64,000 nt of DNA from contig NZ_CP026115.2 in assembly GCF_009883635.2 (NCBI RefSeq), positions 4,402,001 to 4,466,000 of the forward strand. The letters are read 5' to 3'. The DNA is from Pseudomonas putida. GTDB lineage: Bacteria; Pseudomonadota; Gammaproteobacteria; Pseudomonadales; Pseudomonadaceae. A program made the translations under genes and the position numbers. The notes beneath the pieces are model-generated. The model worked only from the letters and a program-made list of their open reading frames with translations, was not told the origin of the DNA and searched no databases. Each line of letters opens with the position of its first letter. The stretch's first letter is position 1. Below are positions 26,103 through 39,025 of this stretch, piece by piece.

Positions 26103-28031
26103 TCACATGTCATCGAAATACCGCTCATGCCAGTCCACCAGCGGCTGCGGCACATTGAGCTTCTGCCCGTAGATCACCGAGTACGACAGCACGTTCTGCA
26201 CATACTGGCGGGTTTCGTCGAACGGGATCGATTCAACCCACACGTCGAAGCTCAGGTGCTTGGCGCCCTTGAGCCACTGCCGCACGCGCCCGGGGCCTGC
26301 GTTGTAGGCTGCGGACGCCAACACCCGGTTGCCGTTGAACTGGCCGTGCACCTGGCTCAGGTAGGCCGCGCCGACCTGAATGTTCTTGTCCGGGTTGAAC
26401 ATCTGCTGCGGCGAGGCAAGCGGGATGCTGAACTTGCGTGCGGTTTCCTTGGCGGTGGCCGGCATCACCTGCATCAGGCCGCTGGCGCCTACCGGTGAGC
26501 GAGCATCCTCCATGAAGGCGCTTTCCTGGCGCGTGATGGCGAACACCCAGCTCGAATGCAGCCCGCGTACCTTGGCTTCGCGTACCAGGGTATCGCGATA
26601 GGCCATCGGGAAACGGATATCAAGGTCGTCCCAGTACTTCGCCTGACTGATGGTGCGGATGGCCGGGAAGTACCAGCGCAGGTCATAGGCCAGGCGGGCC
26701 TGGGCGACCATTTCGTCGCGGTTGAAGTGGCGGCTCACGTGGTACCACTCGCGACGGCCCTCGACGACCTGGCCGCGGGCGTGGAACTCCAGGGCACGCT
26801 GGATGCCAGGCGTGTTGCGCACCTTGTTGACCAGTTGCGGGCTCAGGACCAATGGCTTGTTGTTCAGCTGGTAAGGCGTTTTTGCCCGGTCAGCCGCGAG
26901 GAAACCATAGAAGTCACGCTCGCGTGCCACGTTCTTGTACAGCAAAGGGATCTGCGGGTTGTTCGGCTCGGCCAGTTCCAGGCTGCGTGCCTGCCAGTAC
27001 TTCCAGCGGCTGCTATCGGCCAGTTCCTGAGGCAGGCGTTTGGTCAGCGCGTAGGCGTCTTCCCAACGGCCCAGGCGCAGCAGTAGGCGCAGGCGCCATT
27101 CGCTGACCGTGTTGTCACGCAGTTCGGGGTCGTAGCGGGTCATCAGATCCAGGGCGCGCGGGTCGTAGCGGCGTGCCAGGGTCAGGCCGATCTCGCGGGC
27201 GATGGCGACCTTTTCGTCACGGGAGAAGTGCATGCGCTGGGCGTAGTCGTCGAGCAGCGCCATGGCACGGTCAGGATCCTGTCGGGCCAGGCGACGCAGG
27301 CCGAGGCTGACCACGTCAGACATCGCTTCGTTGGCCGGTGTAAAGCGCGAGGGCTGGTTGAGCAGCTCGGGCTTTTGCGCCACGTCGATCAGCAAGCGGC
27401 CCTGGGGTGCGAGGGTTGTCAGGCCTTGCACCATGTTGTTGGCCAGCGCGTAGTTGCGCGCCTGGGCCGCCAGTTTGGCGCGGTTCCAGCGCTTGGCTTC
27501 GGTCAGCTGGCCTTCTGCGGCCCACATGCCGAACAGGGTGTCGCAGGCAGCCGGTTGCGACTTGCCGACGTTCCACAGTTTTTCGGCGCTGGCGAAGCCT
27601 TCGGCGCGCTGGCCGTGGCTCAGTTGATACTGGCCATTGAGGCAGTCCAGCTCGGTGAAATTGAGCTTGGGGTCGTAGTACTTGACGAACGTGTTCCACT
27701 CGCCGCGTTCGGCCAGCCAGCGCAGCCAGCGCAATTTCATCCAGTTGGCCTGGGGCAGGTCGCCGTGCTTGGCCAGGAAACCTTCGATTTCCTCGTTGCT
27801 GGCGGTCTTCAGGCGCGCGGTCAGTTCGTCGTACGCCAGGTACGGTGTGAGCGGGTAGTCGCGCAGCGCCGGGGCGTAGCGCAGGTAAGGGCCTTTGTCG
27901 CCCTTGGCCAGCGCACGCTTGGCCTCGTCGTAGTACTGGCGTTGCGTTGAAAGGTCGATGGCCTGCGCCGCACTGACAGTGGCGGCGGTGAGCAGCAGGC
28001 AGGAAGCAATCTGTAACAGGCGGCTGCGCAT
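26103..28031 (-). CDS. slt: Soluble lytic murein transglycosylase
   Basis: A 642-residue periplasmic enzyme that cleaves the MurNAc-GlcNAc bond of peptidoglycan with 1,6-anhydro product formation. An N-terminal Sec signal (cleavage near A-Q-A), a long alpha-superhelical U/L region rich in TPR-like repeats (about 30-450), and a C-terminal SLT catalytic domain: ITRQESAFMEDARSPVGASG with the catalytic glutamate, GLMQVMPATA and AAYNAGPGRV. The start at 28031 is chosen so that the signal peptide begins at the membrane-targeting arginines; an ATG at 28055 adds eight residues. Its products are substrates for the NagZ recycling enzymes at 41.6-43.8 kb. Confidence 0.93.
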   Translation of the reverse strand: MRSRLLQIASCLLLTAATVSAAQAIDLSTQRQYYDEAKRALAKGDKGPYLRYAPALRDYPLTPYLAYDELTARLKTASNEEIEGFLAKHGDLPQANWMKLRWLRWLAERGEWNTFVKYYDPKLNFTELDCLNGQYQLSHGQRAEGFASAEKLWNVGKSQPAACDTLFGMWAAEGQLTEAKRWNRAKLAAQARNYALANNMVQGLTTLAPQGRLLIDVAQKPELLNQPSRFTPANEAMSDVVSLGLRRLARQDPDRAMALLDDYAQRMHFSRDEKVAIAREIGLTLARRYDPRALDLMTRYDPELRDNTVSEWRLRLLLRLGRWEDAYALTKRLPQELADSSRWKYWQARSLELAEPNNPQIPLLYKNVARERDFYGFLAADRAKTPYQLNNKPLVLSPQLVNKVRNTPGIQRALEFHARGQVVEGRREWYHVSRHFNRDEMVAQARLAYDLRWYFPAIRTISQAKYWDDLDIRFPMAYRDTLVREAKVRGLHSSWVFAITRQESAFMEDARSPVGASGLMQVMPATAKETARKFSIPLASPQQMFNPDKNIQVGAAYLSQVHGQFNGNRVLASAAYNAGPGRVRQWLKGAKHLSFDVWVESIPFDETRQYVQNVLSYSVIYGQKLNVPQPLVDWHERYFDDM

Positions 28032-28253
28032 GATACGTCCGGGCAGTTGAACCATGGGGAAGTGACGGCGAAGCCAGCACTGTTGAAATCTGATTGCCTT
28101 AGCTTAGCCGTTTGCCGGCGGCGGGTGATAGCGCTGTGCTTGTAACCGGGCGTTAACGCCGACCGGGTGTCGCCAAGCCCCTGCGCGGTAGTCAACTTAA
28201 TGCCGGAAAGGGCCAAGTCAGGTAGAATGCGCGCCCGCTTTCTGGAGACGAAC

Positions 28254-30182
28254 ATGACCCTGCTCAAATTCAGCGATGTGTCCCTCGCATTCGGCGCGAT
28301 GCCGCTGCTGGACAAAGTGTCCTGGCAGATCGCCCGTGGCGAGCGGGTGTGCATCATCGGCCGCAACGGCACCGGCAAGTCGAGCATGCTGCGCCTGGTC
28401 AAGGGCGAGCAGAAGGGCGACGACGGCGAGATCTGGCGCGCCCCGGGCCTGAAGATCGGTGAGCTGCCACAAGAGCTGCCGGTTGCCGACGAGCGCACGG
28501 TGTTCGACGTGGTCGCTGCTGGCCTGGATGGCGTTGGCGAGTTGCTGGCCGAGTTCCATCACCTGAGCCAGAACATCCAGGGCGATGACGACCTGGAAAA
28601 ACTCATGCACGTCCAGCACGAACTGGAGGCCCGCGACGGCTGGCGCCTGCAGCAGGTGGTGGAAAGCACCCTGAGCCGCCTGCAACTGCCTGCCGACAAG
28701 ACCCTGGCCGAGCTTTCCGGTGGCTGGCGCCGCCGCGTGCTGCTGGCCCAGGCGCTGGTGTCCGAGCCGGACCTGCTGCTGCTCGACGAACCGACCAACC
28801 ACCTGGACATCGGTGCCATCGCCTGGCTCGAAGAAGCCCTGCGCGGCTTCAACGGCGCCGTGCTGTTCATCACCCACGACCGTTCCTTCCTGCAGAACCT
28901 GGCCACGCGCATCCTCGAACTGGACCGCGGCGGCCTGATCGACTGGAACGGCGACTACGCCAGCTTCCTGGTGCACAAGGAGGCCGCACTGGCCGCCGAA
29001 GAGACGGCCAATGCGCTGTTCGACAAGCGCCTGGCCCAGGAAGAGGTGTGGATCCGCCAGGGCATCAAGGCCCGCCGTACCCGTAACGAAGGCCGCGTGC
29101 GTGCGCTCAAGGCTTTGCGTGTGGAGCGCGGCGAGCGTCGCGAGCGCCAGGGCAAGGCGAACATCCAGATCGAGGCGGCGGACAAGTCCGGCAAGCAGGT
29201 CATGGTGCTGGAGAACGTCAGCTTCCATCACGCCGATGGCCCGCTGCTGGTCAAGGACTTCTCCATGGTCCTGCAGCGCCAGGACCGTATCGGCCTGCTG
29301 GGTGCCAACGGTACCGGCAAGACCACCCTGCTGAAGATGATGCTCGGCGACCTGGAGCCTACCGCAGGCAAGGTCGAACGCGGCACCAAGCTGGAAGTGG
29401 CCTACTTCGACCAGATGCGTCACCAGCTCGACCTGGAAAAGACCGTCATCGACAACCTCGCCGAAGGCCGCGACTTCATCGAGATCGATGGCCAGAACCG
29501 CCATGTGCTGAGCTACCTAGGTGATTTCCTGTTCAGCCCGCAGCGTGCGCGCACGCCGGTCAAGGCACTGTCCGGTGGCGAGCGTGCGCGCCTGCTGCTG
29601 GCCAAGCTGTTCAGCAAGCCGGCCAACCTGCTGGTGCTCGACGAACCGACCAACGACCTGGATGTGGAAACCCTGGAGCTGCTCGAAGAGGTGCTGTCCA
29701 ACTACAAGGGCACCGTGCTGATGGTCAGCCACGACCGGGCCTTCCTCGACAACGTCGTCACCAGCACGCTGGTGTTCGAAGGTGAGGGCAAGGTGCGCGA
29801 GTACGTCGGCGGCTACGAAGACTGGATCCGCCAGGGTGGTTCGGCGAAGCTGCTCGGCGTGACCGAGAGCAAGGGTGGCAAGTCCGAGCTCAACAGTGCC
29901 GTGGTCGAAAAGCCTGTCGAAGTGGCAGCGCCTGCGCCCGCCGCGCCGGTGGCGGATGCTTCGAAGAAGAAGCTCAGCTACAAGCTGCAGCGCGAGCTGG
30001 AAATGCTGCCGGGGCAGATCGACGAGGTCGAGCAGCGCATGGCCGAGGCGCAGGAAGAAGTGAACGCTGCCGGTTTCTATCAGCGGCCGATTGCCGAAAC
30101 CTCGGCAGTGCTGGCCAAGATCGAGAAGCTTCAGGGTGAGCTGGATGCGCTGGTAGAGCGGTGGGCTGAGCTGGAAGGCTGA
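28254..30182 (+). CDS. uup: ABC-F family ATPase Uup
   Basis: A 642-residue soluble protein with two ABC ATPase domains and no membrane segments. First domain: GRNGTGKSS, LSGGWRRR, LLLDEPTNHLD; second: GANGTGKTT, LSGGERARLLLAKLF, LVLDEPTNDLD. The linker after the first domain is basic and helical. The C-terminal 70 or so residues form a coiled coil (KLQRELEMLPGQIDEVEQRM), the DNA-binding domain typical of Uup. The family acts on ribosomes and on replication/recombination intermediates. The ATG at 28254 has TGGAGA upstream. Confidence 0.92.
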   Translation: MTLLKFSDVSLAFGAMPLLDKVSWQIARGERVCIIGRNGTGKSSMLRLVKGEQKGDDGEIWRAPGLKIGELPQELPVADERTVFDVVAAGLDGVGELLAEFHHLSQNIQGDDDLEKLMHVQHELEARDGWRLQQVVESTLSRLQLPADKTLAELSGGWRRRVLLAQALVSEPDLLLLDEPTNHLDIGAIAWLEEALRGFNGAVLFITHDRSFLQNLATRILELDRGGLIDWNGDYASFLVHKEAALAAEETANALFDKRLAQEEVWIRQGIKARRTRNEGRVRALKALRVERGERRERQGKANIQIEAADKSGKQVMVLENVSFHHADGPLLVKDFSMVLQRQDRIGLLGANGTGKTTLLKMMLGDLEPTAGKVERGTKLEVAYFDQMRHQLDLEKTVIDNLAEGRDFIEIDGQNRHVLSYLGDFLFSPQRARTPVKALSGGERARLLLAKLFSKPANLLVLDEPTNDLDVETLELLEEVLSNYKGTVLMVSHDRAFLDNVVTSTLVFEGEGKVREYVGGYEDWIRQGGSAKLLGVTESKGGKSELNSAVVEKPVEVAAPAPAAPVADASKKKLSYKLQRELEMLPGQIDEVEQRMAEAQEEVNAAGFYQRPIAETSAVLAKIEKLQGELDALVERWAELEG

Positions 30183-30187
30183 GTCTG

Positions 30188-30234
30188 CTGTACCGGCCTC
30201 TTCGCGGGGCAAGCGCGCCAAGAGGCCGGTACAG
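30188..30234. repeat. REP hairpin between uup and usp
   Basis: 15-bp perfect arms CTGTACCGGCCTCTT (30188-30202) and its complement (30220-30234). It shares ACCGGCCTCTTC with the hairpin at 43821. Between convergent genes. Confidence 0.85.
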
Positions 30235-30240
30235 GCTACA

Positions 30241-30681
30241 TCACTCTTTCTTCTGCAAGCGAACCGCCAGCACATCGCACGGTGCCCCGTGCAATACGTC
30301 ATTGGCGGTGGAGCCCAGCAGCAATGCCAGGCCATGGCGGCCATGGCTGCCGACCACGATCAGGTCGCACTTCTGATCCTTGGCCAACTGGTGGATTTCC
30401 TGGCGCGGCTGGCCGTAGGTCAGGTGCGAGTCGCCACGGTTGATGTCGGGGTACTTGTTGAACAGGCGGTCCATGCGCTCCTTGGCCTGGTCGAACTGCT
30501 GCTGTTGCAGTTGCGACAGGTCCATCGGTACATCGCCGCCGAAAGCCATGGCCATCGGTTCGACGATATGCACCAGCGAGACCTTGGCATTCGACGGTGC
30601 CGCCAGCGCCATGGCACGTTTGATCACCGGGTCGCATTCTTCGGTAAGGTCGACGGCGACCAGAAGATGTTCGTAGGACAT
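30241..30681 (-). CDS. Universal stress protein A family
   Basis: A 146-residue single-domain USP: N-terminal YEHLLVAVDLTEE and C-terminal VVGSHGRHGLALLLGSTAND, the G-2X-G-9X-G-S pattern of ATP-binding universal stress proteins. Cytoplasmic. Proteins of this family accumulate in stationary phase and stress; no specific role can be given. The ATG at 30681 has a GGAGT site. The 5' region shows no evident FNR/Anr box. Confidence 0.9.
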   Translation of the reverse strand: MSYEHLLVAVDLTEECDPVIKRAMALAAPSNAKVSLVHIVEPMAMAFGGDVPMDLSQLQQQQFDQAKERMDRLFNKYPDINRGDSHLTYGQPRQEIHQLAKDQKCDLIVVGSHGRHGLALLLGSTANDVLHGAPCDVLAVRLQKKE

Positions 30682-30791
30682 GAGCTGTACTCCTGACAAT
30701 CGCGATAGTAGAAGTATGGTCGCTTTCCGGCAGGTCATCCGTGAATACTGAGTAACCCGCTCATTTGCAACACTTTATGGAATCTACAGAT

Positions 30792-31229
30792 ATGACGGTA
30801 TGGCTGGTGGTGTCAATCCTTGCGCTGATTCTCAGTCCGCTTTCCTGGCTGCGCCTGTCGCGCAAGCAGGGGCAGCAGATGGGCCTGCGCCTGGAGGCGC
30901 GGCGCATGGGCCTGGCCATGCAACTGGCACCGCAGCAGTGGCCGCACTGGTTCGAGCAGGAGCCGCCGAGCCCGTGCCCGCAGTACCATCGCGGGCGCCG
31001 TCGGGGGCATGAAGACAGCTGGTGCTACTGGCAGGTCAGCCCTGGCGTCTGGTGGAACCAGTGGAAGGAAGTGTGCGAAGAGCCGCGCCTGAACGAGGTG
31101 TTCGCGCGTCTGCCGGAGACCGTCTACAAGGTCGAGGCCGACAAGCGCATGATCGCCCTGTACTGGAGCGAGCGCGGTGATGAATCTGTATTGCAGGATA
31201 TTGCCCACGCCTTCGACACCCTCGCTTGA
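30792..31229 (+). CDS. Small membrane-anchored conserved hypothetical protein
   Basis: A 145-residue protein with a single N-terminal hydrophobic segment (residues 3-21, followed by RLSRKQ), so it is probably an inner-membrane protein with a cytoplasmic C-terminal domain. The remainder is rich in tryptophan (WPHWFEQ, SWCYWQVSPGVWWNQW). No recognised catalytic motif. The ATG at 30792 is chosen because it begins the membrane helix; ATGs at 30765 and 30777 are in frame. An unusually long hairpin follows the stop. Function unknown. Confidence 0.65.
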   Translation: MTVWLVVSILALILSPLSWLRLSRKQGQQMGLRLEARRMGLAMQLAPQQWPHWFEQEPPSPCPQYHRGRRRGHEDSWCYWQVSPGVWWNQWKEVCEEPRLNEVFARLPETVYKVEADKRMIALYWSERGDESVLQDIAHAFDTLA

Positions 31230-31237
31230 TGGCATAA

Positions 31238-31284
31238 CGACAAAGCGGCAACCCGGTAGCTACCAGGTTGCCGCTTTGTCGTTT
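31238..31284 (+). terminator. Very long hairpin, probable terminator
   Basis: A 16-bp perfect stem (31238-31253 with 31266-31281) whose loop itself contains the palindrome GGTAGCTACC, followed by only three Ts. Nine bp past the stop of the small membrane protein gene. The stem is far stronger than needed. Confidence 0.7.
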
Positions 31285-31699
31285 CTGCAGCGCAGAAATG
31301 GCCAGGCAGGCCGGGAAATTGTTGAAGCCAGTCGCAGTGTAGCCACTGCCTGGCCGGTTGCCTGAAAAAAGTTCAGCCCCGGCCGTTTCCTTGTGGTCAA
31401 TCGCTGACATGAATGATCGGCAATCACTGTCATCATGTTTTGCCCTCCGTCGATACAAAATGACCGGAAAGTCGCGTTTTCACCCCATTCGGGAGCATTT
31501 GACAACGCCGATCTTTTCGGAGAATGTGTGCATACCCAAATCAAACGGGCGTATGAATTGAGCGTTTGTATGTCATACCGCTCATACAGAATCCCGACTA
31601 GCGCGCTGACGGGTGTGCCTGGGGCAAGGGCGGCAAGACCTACTCTTCCACCAGCGATCGGCGTGTACAGTTCAGCTTCCATATCGTGGAGATCAGTTG
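31285..31699 (+). other. 415-bp region upstream of fadB
   Basis: No supported gene. It starts with a short inverted repeat (TTTCTGC / GCAGAAA at 31282-31298). The right half holds TTGACA at 31499-31504 with only a weak -10 at the proper distance, and a PsrA-like operator at 31542-31555. The long untranslated leader (about 150 bp or more) is unusual enough to suggest further regulation of fadBA. Confidence 0.5.
31542..31555. promoter_or_regulatory. PsrA-like operator upstream of fadBA
   Basis: CAAAC-GGGC-GTATG fits the PsrA pattern [GC]AAAC-N2-4-GTTT[GC] with one mismatch in the right half. PsrA is known to repress fadBA-type beta-oxidation genes in Pseudomonas until long-chain fatty acids bind it. 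psrA itself is at 40337 in this window. Confidence 0.5.
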
Positions 31700-33847
<2,148 letters not shown>

Positions 33848-33863
33848 GTGGTCAACGAGCTAG

Positions 33864-35054
<1,191 letters not shown>

Positions 35055-35073
35055 TCGCGTAGCGGGATAGCAG

Positions 35074-35104
35074 CCGGGGCCTTGTGCCCCGGTTTTTGTT
35101 TTTT
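35074..35104 (+). terminator. Intrinsic terminator of fadBA
   Basis: CCGGGGC / GCCCCGG around a 5-base loop, followed by TTTTTGTTTTTT, 19 bp past the fadA stop. Confidence 0.92.
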
Positions 35105-35133
35105 ACAGAATTTGTTTCAAGAGGAAGGGCGAC

Positions 35134-35385
35134 ATGCAGATACAACCAGGCGTATACCGGCATTACAAAGGGCCTGAGTACCGTGTCTTCAGTGTTGCAC
35201 GGCACTCCGAGAACGAAGAGTGGATGGTCTTCTACCAATGCCTGTATGGTGATTACAGCTTCTGGGTGAGGCCCCTTGCGATGTTCCAGGAGTCCGTCGA
35301 GGTTGACGGCGAGCAGGTGCCGCGCTTTGCTTTGGTCAAGGCCGAAGAAGGGCTGCCCGAGCTGTCCGGCAAGTCGCAAGCGTGA
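35134..35385 (+). CDS. DUF1653 domain protein
   Basis: An 83-residue cytoplasmic protein that is essentially one DUF1653 domain: GVYRHYKGPEYRVFSVARHSE near the N-terminus and the aromatic strand YGDYSFWVRPLAMFQE. Widespread and uncharacterised. The ATG has AGGAAGGG upstream. In pseudomonads this gene sits between fadA and topA, as here. Confidence 0.88.
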   Translation: MQIQPGVYRHYKGPEYRVFSVARHSENEEWMVFYQCLYGDYSFWVRPLAMFQESVEVDGEQVPRFALVKAEEGLPELSGKSQA

Positions 35386-35395
35386 TCGACCACGC

Positions 35396-35424
35396 TTGAC
35401 CTCACTCTTTTGCCACTATATATA
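35396..35424 (+). promoter_or_regulatory. Strong sigma-70-type promoter of topA
   Basis: TTGACC at 35396-35401, a 17-bp spacer and TATATA at 35419-35424 (within an 8-bp TA run). An inverted repeat CAAGCGTG / CACGCTTG overlaps the -35 from the left. About 60 bp upstream of the topA ATG. Confidence 0.7.
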
Positions 35425-35485
35425 GCGGTGCCGCGTCTGGCACCTGACGCGTTTTTCATCTTCAGATTCAGGAATACTCCGATCC

Positions 35486-38098
35486 ATGGGCAAATCGCTG
35501 GTCATTGTGGAATCCCCGGCCAAGGCCAAGACCATCAACAAGTACCTGGGCAACCAGTACGTGGTGAAGTCGAGTATCGGCCATATCCGAGACCTCCCCA
35601 CCAGCGGTTCGGCCAGCGCAAGCAAAGAGCCGGCCGCCAAGCGTGGCAAGGCCGCTGCGGGTGAGGCTCCGGCGCTGTCGCCGAAAGAGAAGGCCCGTCG
35701 CCAGCTGGTGGCGCGCATGGGCGTCGACCCCGAGCACGGCTGGAAAGCCAAGTACGAGATCCTTCCCGGTAAGGAGAAGGTGATCGAAGAGCTGCGCCGC
35801 CTGGCCAAGGATGCCGACACCATCTATCTCGCAACCGACTTGGACCGCGAAGGGGAAGCCATTGCCTGGCACCTGCGCGAAGCCATCGGTGGTGACGACA
35901 CCCGCTACAAGCGTGTGGTGTTCAACGAAATTACCAAGAAGGCGATCCAGGAAGCGTTCTCGCAGCCGGGCGAGCTGGATATCGACCGGGTCAATGCCCA
36001 GCAGGCGCGGCGCTTCCTCGACCGCGTGGTGGGTTACATGGTCTCGCCGCTGCTGTGGGCCAAGATCGCCCGTGGCCTGTCTGCCGGCCGCGTGCAGTCG
36101 GTGGCGGTGAAGCTGGTGGTCGAACGTGAGCGCGAGATCCGTGCCTTCGTCCCGGAAGAATACTGGGAAGTGCATGCCGACCTCGGCACTGCCAAGAACG
36201 CCAAGGTGCGCTTCGAAGTGGCGCGGGAGAAGGGTGAAGCCTTCAAACCGCTGAACGAAGCCACGGCCATGGCTGCGCTGGAGAAGCTCAAGGCTTCCAG
36301 CTACAGCGTGATCAAGCGCGAAGACCGCCCGACCAGCAGCAAACCGTCGGCCCCGTTCATCACCTCCACCCTGCAGCAGGCTGCGAGCAACCGCCTGGGC
36401 TTCGGGGTGAAGAAGACCATGATGATGGCCCAGCGTCTGTACGAAGCGGGTTACATCACCTACATGCGTACCGACTCGACCAACCTGTCGGCCGACGCCC
36501 TGGACATGGCGCGTAGCTACATCGAGCGCGAGTTCGGCAAGCAGTACCTGCCGGAAGCCCCGCTGGTATATGGCAGCAAGGAAGGCGCCCAGGAAGCGCA
36601 CGAGGCGATTCGCCCCTCGGACGTCAACACCCATCCGACCAAGCTCAGCGGCATGGAGCGGGACGCGGAGCGCCTGTACGAGCTGATCTGGCGCCAGTTC
36701 CTGGCCTGCCAGATGCCGCCAGCACAATACCTGTCCACCAGCGTCACCGTGGCCGCAGGCGATTTCGAGCTGCGTGCGAAGGGTCGCATCCTCAAGTTCG
36801 ACGGTTACACCCGCGTGCTGCCACAACAGAGCAAGCCGGGCGAAGACGATGTGCTGCCGGAAATGGCCCAGGGCGAAGCGCTCAAGCTGATTCAGCTCGA
36901 CCCGAGCCAGCACTTCACCAAGCCGCCGGCGCGCTTCACTGAAGCCAGCCTGGTCAAGGAAATGGAAAAACGCGGCATTGGCCGCCCGTCGACCTACGCG
37001 GCGATCATTTCCACCATCCAGGATCGTGGTTACGTCACTCTGCACAACCGCCGCTTCTACTCCGAGAAGATGGGCGACATCGTCACCGAGCGCCTGTCGG
37101 AAAGCTTCTCCAACCTGATGGATTACGGCTTTACCGCCGGCATGGAAGAGAACCTCGACGACGTGGCCCAGGGCGAGCGTGACTGGAAGAACGTGCTCGA
37201 CGAGTTCTATGGCGATTTCAGCAAGAAGCTGCTGACCGCCGAATCCGCAGAAAGCGGCATGCGTGCCAACCAGCCGACCATGACCAACATTCCGTGCAAG
37301 GAATGCGGCCGGCCGATGATGATCCGCACCGCCTCCACTGGCGTATTCCTTGGTTGCTCGGGTTACAGCCTGCCGCCGAAGGAACGTTGCAAGGCGACCG
37401 TGAACCTGGTGCCGGGCGACGAGATTGCCGCGGACGACGAGGGTGAATCGGAATCGCGCGTGCTGCTGGGCAAGCACCGCTGCCCGATCTGTGCCACGGC
37501 AATGGATGCCTACCTGCTGGACGAGAAGCACAAGCTGCACATTTGCGGTAACAACCCGGATTGCGCCGGCTACGAGATCGAAGAGGGCAGCTACCGCATC
37601 AAGGGCTACGAAGGGCCGAGCCTGGAGTGCGACAAGTGCGGTAGCGAGATGCAGCTCAAGACGGGCCGTTTCGGCAAGTTCTTCGGTTGCACCAACCCGA
37701 CTTGCAAGAACACCCGCAAACTGCTCAAGAGCGGTGAGGCAGCGCCACCGAAGATGGATAAGGTGGAAATGCCGGAGCTCAAGTGCGAGAAGGTCGACGA
37801 CACCTACGTGCTGCGTGACGGCGCTTCGGGGCTGTTCCTGGCTGCCAGCCAGTTCCCGAAAAACCGCGAGACCCGTGCACCGCTGGTGCTGGAGATCGTG
37901 CCGCACAAGCACGAGATCGATCCGAAGTACCACTTCCTGTGTGATGCGCCGCAGAAGGACCCTGAAGGTCGCCCGGCGGTGATTCGTTACAGCCGCAAGA
38001 CCAAGGAGCAGTACGTGCAGTCCGAGGTCGATGGCAAGCCGACTGGCTGGAAGGCGTTCTACGACGGTGGTAGCTGGAAAGTCGAAGACAAGCGCTGA
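35486..38098 (+). CDS. topA: DNA topoisomerase I
   Basis: An 870-residue type IA topoisomerase that relaxes negative supercoils. The N-terminal TOPRIM domain ([33 protein letters not shown]) is followed by the cleavage domain with the active tyrosine in [10 protein letters not shown] (around residue 326) and [11 protein letters not shown]. The C-terminal part has three zinc-ribbon repeats ([34 protein letters not shown]) and then two further domains without cysteines. Length agrees with Pseudomonas TopA. Confidence 0.97.
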   Translation: MGKSLVIVESPAKAKTINKYLGNQYVVKSSIGHIRDLPTSGSASASKEPAAKRGKAAAGEAPALSPKEKARRQLVARMGVDPEHGWKAKYEILPGKEKVIEELRRLAKDADTIYLATDLDREGEAIAWHLREAIGGDDTRYKRVVFNEITKKAIQEAFSQPGELDIDRVNAQQARRFLDRVVGYMVSPLLWAKIARGLSAGRVQSVAVKLVVEREREIRAFVPEEYWEVHADLGTAKNAKVRFEVAREKGEAFKPLNEATAMAALEKLKASSYSVIKREDRPTSSKPSAPFITSTLQQAASNRLGFGVKKTMMMAQRLYEAGYITYMRTDSTNLSADALDMARSYIEREFGKQYLPEAPLVYGSKEGAQEAHEAIRPSDVNTHPTKLSGMERDAERLYELIWRQFLACQMPPAQYLSTSVTVAAGDFELRAKGRILKFDGYTRVLPQQSKPGEDDVLPEMAQGEALKLIQLDPSQHFTKPPARFTEASLVKEMEKRGIGRPSTYAAIISTIQDRGYVTLHNRRFYSEKMGDIVTERLSESFSNLMDYGFTAGMEENLDDVAQGERDWKNVLDEFYGDFSKKLLTAESAESGMRANQPTMTNIPCKECGRPMMIRTASTGVFLGCSGYSLPPKERCKATVNLVPGDEIAADDEGESESRVLLGKHRCPICATAMDAYLLDEKHKLHICGNNPDCAGYEIEEGSYRIKGYEGPSLECDKCGSEMQLKTGRFGKFFGCTNPTCKNTRKLLKSGEAAPPKMDKVEMPELKCEKVDDTYVLRDGASGLFLAASQFPKNRETRAPLVLEIVPHKHEIDPKYHFLCDAPQKDPEGRPAVIRYSRKTKEQYVQSEVDGKPTGWKAFYDGGSWKVEDKR

Positions 38099-38113
38099 TC
38101 CTTCAGCACTGTA

Positions 38114-38142
38114 ATTGGGGCCGCTTTGCGGCCCCAATCATT
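38114..38142 (+). terminator. Terminator-like hairpin after topA
   Basis: ATTGGGGCCGC / GCGGCCCCAAT, 11-bp perfect arms with a 3-base loop, followed by CATTT. The U-run is short. Confidence 0.75.
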
Positions 38143-38186
38143 TATGATGCAGCTATCCGCCTCGCAGCCTTACGGAGGGCACTGAA

Positions 38187-38702
38187 ATGGCCCAGGAACT
38201 CTATACCCGCACCAACCAGAAACTGTTCTTCGCAGGCCTCGCCCTGGAGTCGATGGCCAAGGCCGAGCAGAGCCAGGCCATGAATGCCCAAGGCCTGGTT
38301 CAGGCCGAGCGCGAGTCGGCGCTGTTCCACCTGTACGGCGCGCTGTTGGGGCTGTGTCATGAAATCGGTGGTTTCTATCGCCTGCCCGTGGTGGCTTCGG
38401 TCGAGCAGGCGTTGGCCGACGATGCGCTGAACAACATCGCCATTCCTGAAGTTGCAGAGATGCTCGAGCTGGTTCGCCAGCGCGAAACCTGGTTGGCGCA
38501 ACTGCTCAGCTCTTATGCCGATTTGTTCCGACCACCGGTCGCGAAAAAAGCACCCAAAACTGACGTCACCCAGCCGCTGATTCAGGCCGTCAATCTCGAT
38601 GAGCCCGAGCATCCTGCACTTTCGCGGGAAGAGCTGGAAAGCTGGCGTAATGACCTCAAAGGCTTGGTGAGACGTTTCCGCGACGCGTTGAGTGAGTGCT
38701 GA
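38187..38702 (+). CDS. DUF6586-type conserved hypothetical protein
   Basis: A 171-residue soluble, largely helical protein. It matches my recollection of the pseudomonad gene between topA and sulA/lexA (PA3010-like, DUF6586). No signal peptide, membrane helix or catalytic motif. GGAGGG precedes the ATG. It is probably co-transcribed with the next gene, whose ATG is 50 bp further on. Function unknown. Confidence 0.8.
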   Translation: MAQELYTRTNQKLFFAGLALESMAKAEQSQAMNAQGLVQAERESALFHLYGALLGLCHEIGGFYRLPVVASVEQALADDALNNIAIPEVAEMLELVRQRETWLAQLLSSYADLFRPPVAKKAPKTDVTQPLIQAVNLDEPEHPALSREELESWRNDLKGLVRRFRDALSEC

Positions 38703-38752
38703 TAGCCGCAGCGGCTGGTACACTAACGGCCTTTCGTGGAGAACTGCCCTAT

Positions 38753-38986
38753 ATGTCTACGTCGTTTCTGGAAATTGTCGAGTTGCCTGATGGCCGTATC
38801 GAGCTGCGTCGCGCCGAGGATGAAGGCTCCCTGGTAACCCTGGATTTCTCGGAAGACGCCAAGGCGTTTCTGCAGGGCCAACATGTAGAGGTTGCCAAGG
38901 CCATGCTGAGCGTTGGCGTGCAGATGGCAGGTCGCCTGATGGATGGTGAGCTGGAGCGCGACGAAGGGCCGCGCGTGCTGCACTAA
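38753..38986 (+). CDS. Small conserved hypothetical protein (PA3009-like)
   Basis: A 77-residue acidic protein (STSFLEIVELPDGRIELRR, then a helix ending in VGVQMAGRLMDGELERDEGP). It is conserved in position between topA and sulA in Pseudomonas. The ATG at 38753 is chosen for the GTGGAGAA site upstream. Function unknown. Confidence 0.78.
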   Translation: MSTSFLEIVELPDGRIELRRAEDEGSLVTLDFSEDAKAFLQGQHVEVAKAMLSVGVQMAGRLMDGELERDEGPRVLH

Positions 38987-39025
38987 AGCGTCTGCTTGTA
39001 CTGCTTCACAGGCAAAGCCTGAACA

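Noticed and set aside
35242..35258. LexA-box-like CTG/CAG pair inside the DUF1653 gene
   Set aside because: The spacing is 11 bp, not 10, and it lies in coding sequence.
35468..38137. 889-codon frame antisense to topA
   Set aside because: Same reason; the sense strand is a complete topoisomerase I.
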